A stretch of DNA of 19,557 bases from Candidatus Saccharibacteria bacterium UBA5152 (GTDB taxonomy: Bacteria; Patescibacteriota; Saccharimonadia; Saccharimonadales; UBA4665), in NCBI GenBank assembly GCA_002413755.1, contig DHXQ01000045.1:44655-64211 (forward strand), read 5' to 3'. A program made the translations under genes and the position numbers. Every line of letters begins with the position of its first letter. Within the stretch, counting starts at the first letter, position 1. The notes beneath the pieces were generated by a model. That model saw only the letters and a list, made by a program, of their open reading frames with translations. It ran no database searches and was not told the DNA's origin. Shown here piece after piece: positions 17,368 to 19,557 of this stretch.

Positions 17368-18000
17368 ATGAAAGCTCTTATCACGAGAAAGGTAGGCATG
17401 ACCAGCACCATCGCAGAAGATGGCGTTGTGACGGCTGTTACCTTGCTTTCCGCTAGTCCTTGCGTTATCACGCAAGTGAAGACCGTCGACACCGACGGAT
17501 ATACCGCCGTACAGCTTGGCGCTGAAGAGACCAAGCTTGTCGGCAAGGCGCTCACTGGGCATTTTAAGGCTTCAGCAGCTGCCAACAACACAAAAATGAT
17601 GCCAAAGATTGTACGCGAATTTCGTATTGACGAAATTACAGAAGATCTAAAGGTCGGCGAGAAAATCTCAGCCGACATTTTTGAATCTGGGGACGAAGTT
17701 ACCGTCACTGGTCTTACCAAAGGTAAGGGTTGGGCTGGTACGATTCGCCGCCACAATTTCCACCGCCAACGCGCCACTCACGGTGGTAAGGGAAACACGC
17801 GCAAGCCAGGTTCGATTGGCTCAATGTATCCGCAGCACATCCTCAAGGGTAAGAAAATGGCTGGCCAATTAGGTCACGAACAAGTCACCATTCAAGGTTT
17901 GAAGGTGGCTTTTGTTGATATGGAGAACAACCTGATCGCGGTCACCGGCGCAGTGCCCGGCCCACGCAAGGGAATTATTATCTTGAAAGGAGCTAAGTAA
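17368..18000 (+). CDS. rplC: 50S ribosomal protein L3
   Basis: The product is 210 residues, the normal L3 length. It starts MKALITRKVGMTSTI, the family's KxGMT opening. The extended loop reaching the peptidyl-transferase centre is seen as TGLTKGKGWAGTIRRHNF, ATHGGKGNTRKPGSIGS and ILKGKKMAGQLGHEQVTIQ; the end GAVPGPRKGIIILKGAK is also typical. L3 is among the first proteins in 50S assembly. A GAGG motif about a dozen bases before the ATG serves as the ribosome site. The stop TAA shares its last base with the rplD ATG, indicating coupled translation. It is the first gene of its transcription unit here, because the upstream rpsJ is terminated separately. Confidence 0.97.
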   Translation: MKALITRKVGMTSTIAEDGVVTAVTLLSASPCVITQVKTVDTDGYTAVQLGAEETKLVGKALTGHFKASAAANNTKMMPKIVREFRIDEITEDLKVGEKISADIFESGDEVTVTGLTKGKGWAGTIRRHNFHRQRATHGGKGNTRKPGSIGSMYPQHILKGKKMAGQLGHEQVTIQGLKVAFVDMENNLIAVTGAVPGPRKGIIILKGAK

Positions 18001-18701
18001 TGGCTACAACTCCTACATATAAAGCCGATGGAACCAAAGCCACAACTACCGCTAAGCTCGATGCCGCAGTCTTCGGTGTCGCTCCTGAGAACCACGAAAT
18101 GCTAAAGCAGGTCTACACTGCCTACCTCAGCAACGGTCGCACCCGCAACGCTGTCACCCTGAAGCGTGGTGAAGTCAGCGGTGGTGGTAAGAAACCATGG
18201 AAGCAAAAGGGAACCGGCCGGGCTCGTTTCGGTTCATCCCGCAACCCAATCTGGCGCGGTGGTGGTATTGCCTTCGGTCCAACCGGTCTTGAAAACTACA
18301 CCAAGGGTCTGAACGTCAAAGTTAAGCGCCTGGCTATCCGCCAAGCTCTCAGCCTGTCGAACGACGCTGGCAAAGTTATCGTCATCGAAGACTTCCTCGT
18401 CAAAGACGGTAAGTCATCTGTAGCGGCTGCAATTCTGGCCAAGGTCGGTGCAACTCGCCGCACTCTCGTCGTTGTTGACGCCCTGACTGACGACACTGTT
18501 CGCGCTACTAACAACCTGACCAACATCAAGCTTGTCCAGGCTACCTACCTCAACGCTTTCGATGTTATGAACGCTGACACAATTGTTGCTACCAAGGCTG
18601 CACTTGACCTGGTCAGCAAATGGCTCGCCGTCGAAGCTAAAGTCGCTCCCAAGGCTGACAAGGTCGCTGCTAAGCCAGACGCCAAGAAAGAGGAGGCATA
18701 A
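18000..18701 (+). CDS. rplD: 50S ribosomal protein L4 with C-terminal charged tail
   Basis: The product is 233 residues, about 25 longer than typical L4. The tunnel-lining loop EVSGGGKKPWKQKGTGRAR and RGGGIAFGP (within about residues 58-95) is intact. The Rossmann-like core continues through VIVIEDF, TLVVVDAL and AFDVMNADTIVATKAAL. The excess is a C-terminal Ala/Lys/Glu tail (about 208-233). L4 lines the exit tunnel constriction; in enterobacteria it represses the S10 operon and also acts on transcription termination, relevant to the attenuator-like leader upstream. It overlaps rplC by one base, and rplW begins two bases after its stop, with a GAGGAGG ribosome site in its last codons. Confidence 0.97.
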   Translation: MATTPTYKADGTKATTTAKLDAAVFGVAPENHEMLKQVYTAYLSNGRTRNAVTLKRGEVSGGGKKPWKQKGTGRARFGSSRNPIWRGGGIAFGPTGLENYTKGLNVKVKRLAIRQALSLSNDAGKVIVIEDFLVKDGKSSVAAAILAKVGATRRTLVVVDALTDDTVRATNNLTNIKLVQATYLNAFDVMNADTIVATKAALDLVSKWLAVEAKVAPKADKVAAKPDAKKEEA

Positions 18702-18703
18702 TC

Positions 18704-19126
18704 ATGAGTCTATCTATCGTCCTCAAACCTCGCGTTAGCGAAAAGGCTTACGGCATGAGTGGCAAAGAAGGCAAATCTAATGTCTACGTCTTTGATGTCG
18801 ATCGCGACAACAACAAGCACTCTGTCGCTCGGGCTATCGAAGCGCAGTACGGCGTGACCGTCACGACTGTCAATATCACCAACCTCAAGGGCAAGTCCAA
18901 GCGCACTGTTCGTAAGGGTGGCCGCCCAACCGCTGGCCGCACTTCTGACGTCAAGAAAGCTTACGTTACACTCAAACTCGGTGATGCATTGCCAATCTTC
19001 GCTGCTATCGACGCTGAAGCTGAAAAAGACGCTAAGACAAATGAACAGTTTGCCAAAGCGGCTGAAAAGGCTGCCGCCAAAGAAGAGAAGGCTGCCGCTA
19101 AAGCTGCCAAGAAGGAGAAGAAATAA
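18704..19126 (+). CDS. rplW: 50S ribosomal protein L23 with long A/K/E-rich tail
   Basis: The product is 140 residues; the L23 core of about 100 residues is followed by a 40-residue tail (101-140) made almost entirely of Ala, Lys and Glu, likely a single charged helix. The core shows KPRVSEKAY, including the Glu13 equivalent to E. coli Glu18 that contacts trigger factor, and the rRNA-binding KGKSKRTVRKGGRPTAGRTSD (split here as KGKSKRTVR and GRPTAGRTSDVKKAYVTL). L23 forms the docking site for trigger factor and SRP at the tunnel exit, so a long surface tail there could affect factor binding. Its stop overlaps the rplB start by one base, and AAGGAG for rplB lies inside the tail's codons. Confidence 0.96.
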   Translation: MSLSIVLKPRVSEKAYGMSGKEGKSNVYVFDVDRDNNKHSVARAIEAQYGVTVTTVNITNLKGKSKRTVRKGGRPTAGRTSDVKKAYVTLKLGDALPIFAAIDAEAEKDAKTNEQFAKAAEKAAAKEEKAAAKAAKKEKK

Positions 19127-19557
19127 TGGCTATTATTGCATACAAACCAACGACACCTGGGCGCCGCGGTATGACCAGTATTAGCAGTAAGGATATTACT
19201 ACTAAGAAACCTCTGCGCAGCCTGCTTGTTATCAAGACTCGCACTAACGGCCGCAACAACCAAGGTCGGATCACAACCCGTCACCGTGGTGGTGGTGCCA
19301 AGCAGTTCTACCGTTTAGTTAACTTCCGCTTCGAAGCTGGCAAAACTGCCACTGTCGAACAGATAGAATACGACCCCAACCGTACCGCTCGTATTGCCCG
19401 CATCAAAGACAACTCCGGTCAGTACCATTACATCCTGGCAGCTAACGGCATGACCGTCGGCCAAACCATCACCAGTGGTGAAGGTGCACCTATCGAAACT
19501 GGCAACCGCTTGGCTCTGAAGAACATCCCAGTTGGTAGCACGATCCACGCCATTGAA
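19126..19557 (+). CDS. rplB: 50S ribosomal protein L2, N-terminal part (3' end outside window)
   Basis: A frame opens at ATG 19126 and runs 144 codons to the right edge without a stop. The translation starts MAIIAYKPTTPGRRGMTSIS and carries the L2 signature GRNNQGRITTRHRGGG at 42-57, EYDPNRTARIA, and GNRLALKNIPVGSTIH near the window end. L2 is essential for peptidyl-transferase activity and subunit joining; its catalytic-region C-terminal domain lies beyond the window. The start overlaps the rplW stop (TAATG) and is preceded by AAGGAG, indicating coupling. Gene order continues the S10 operon. Confidence 0.97.
   Translation, partial: MAIIAYKPTTPGRRGMTSISSKDITTKKPLRSLLVIKTRTNGRNNQGRITTRHRGGGAKQFYRLVNFRFEAGKTATVEQIEYDPNRTARIARIKDNSGQYHYILAANGMTVGQTITSGEGAPIETGNRLALKNIPVGSTIHAIE

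Overview
The window is a housekeeping segment of a bacterial chromosome, and every gene I can support is on the + strand. It runs: 3' end of hisS, tig, clpP, rpoB, rpoC, a small unrecognised gene, rpsL, rpsG, a small unrecognised gene, fusA, tuf, an unrecognised 254-residue gene, rpsJ, a YtxH-like membrane protein gene, rplC, rplD, rplW and the first 144 codons of rplB. This is the ancient rpoBC / str / S10 gene order, but with small non-ribosomal genes placed between the classical blocks. The usual rplK-rplA-rplJ-rplL genes are not directly upstream of rpoB; tig and clpP are there instead. TAA, TAG and TGA all end plausible genes, so UGA is not recoded here. Divergent universal proteins, compact spacing and this gene order suggest a Patescibacteria (CPR) bacterium, most likely Candidatus Saccharibacteria. 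That is an inference from protein character and layout, not a database result.

Region 1-2743 holds the end of histidyl-tRNA synthetase, trigger factor and ClpP. The trigger factor start follows an extended -10 so closely that a leaderless mRNA is likely. ClpP is driven by a near-consensus promoter embedded in a perfect CIRCE inverted repeat (HrcA operator), which places this protease under heat-shock control. The tig-clpP gap is full of inverted repeats and carries a half copy of the CIRCE region.

Region 2744-10531 holds rpoB and rpoC, overlapping by one base, and a cysteine-rich small gene with its own extended -10 promoter. The polymerase is unusual. Beta' has lost all four cysteines of its N-terminal zinc ribbon and three of four in the second zinc site. 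The trigger-loop histidine is an arginine, and the histidine of the beta RHGNKG motif is a tyrosine. Beta also ends in a 52-residue acidic tail.

Region 10532-15362 is the str operon with one extra gene, then tuf behind its own promoter and ending at an intrinsic terminator. EF-G keeps the P-loop, switch and DTPGH motifs, but its guanine-recognition motifs are altered (NKxD reads NKIN, and the SA of the G5 loop reads GD), while EF-Tu keeps both. Region 15363-19557 is a split S10 operon. rpsJ has its own promoter, structured leader and strong terminator; a YtxH-like gene follows; then rplC-rplD-rplW-rplB starts from a separate promoter with an attenuator-like leader. No mobile element, CRISPR array, rRNA or tRNA gene was seen. 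The main novelty lies in active-site and cofactor-site changes in the core transcription and translation machinery, plus several structured leaders and three unassigned small genes.
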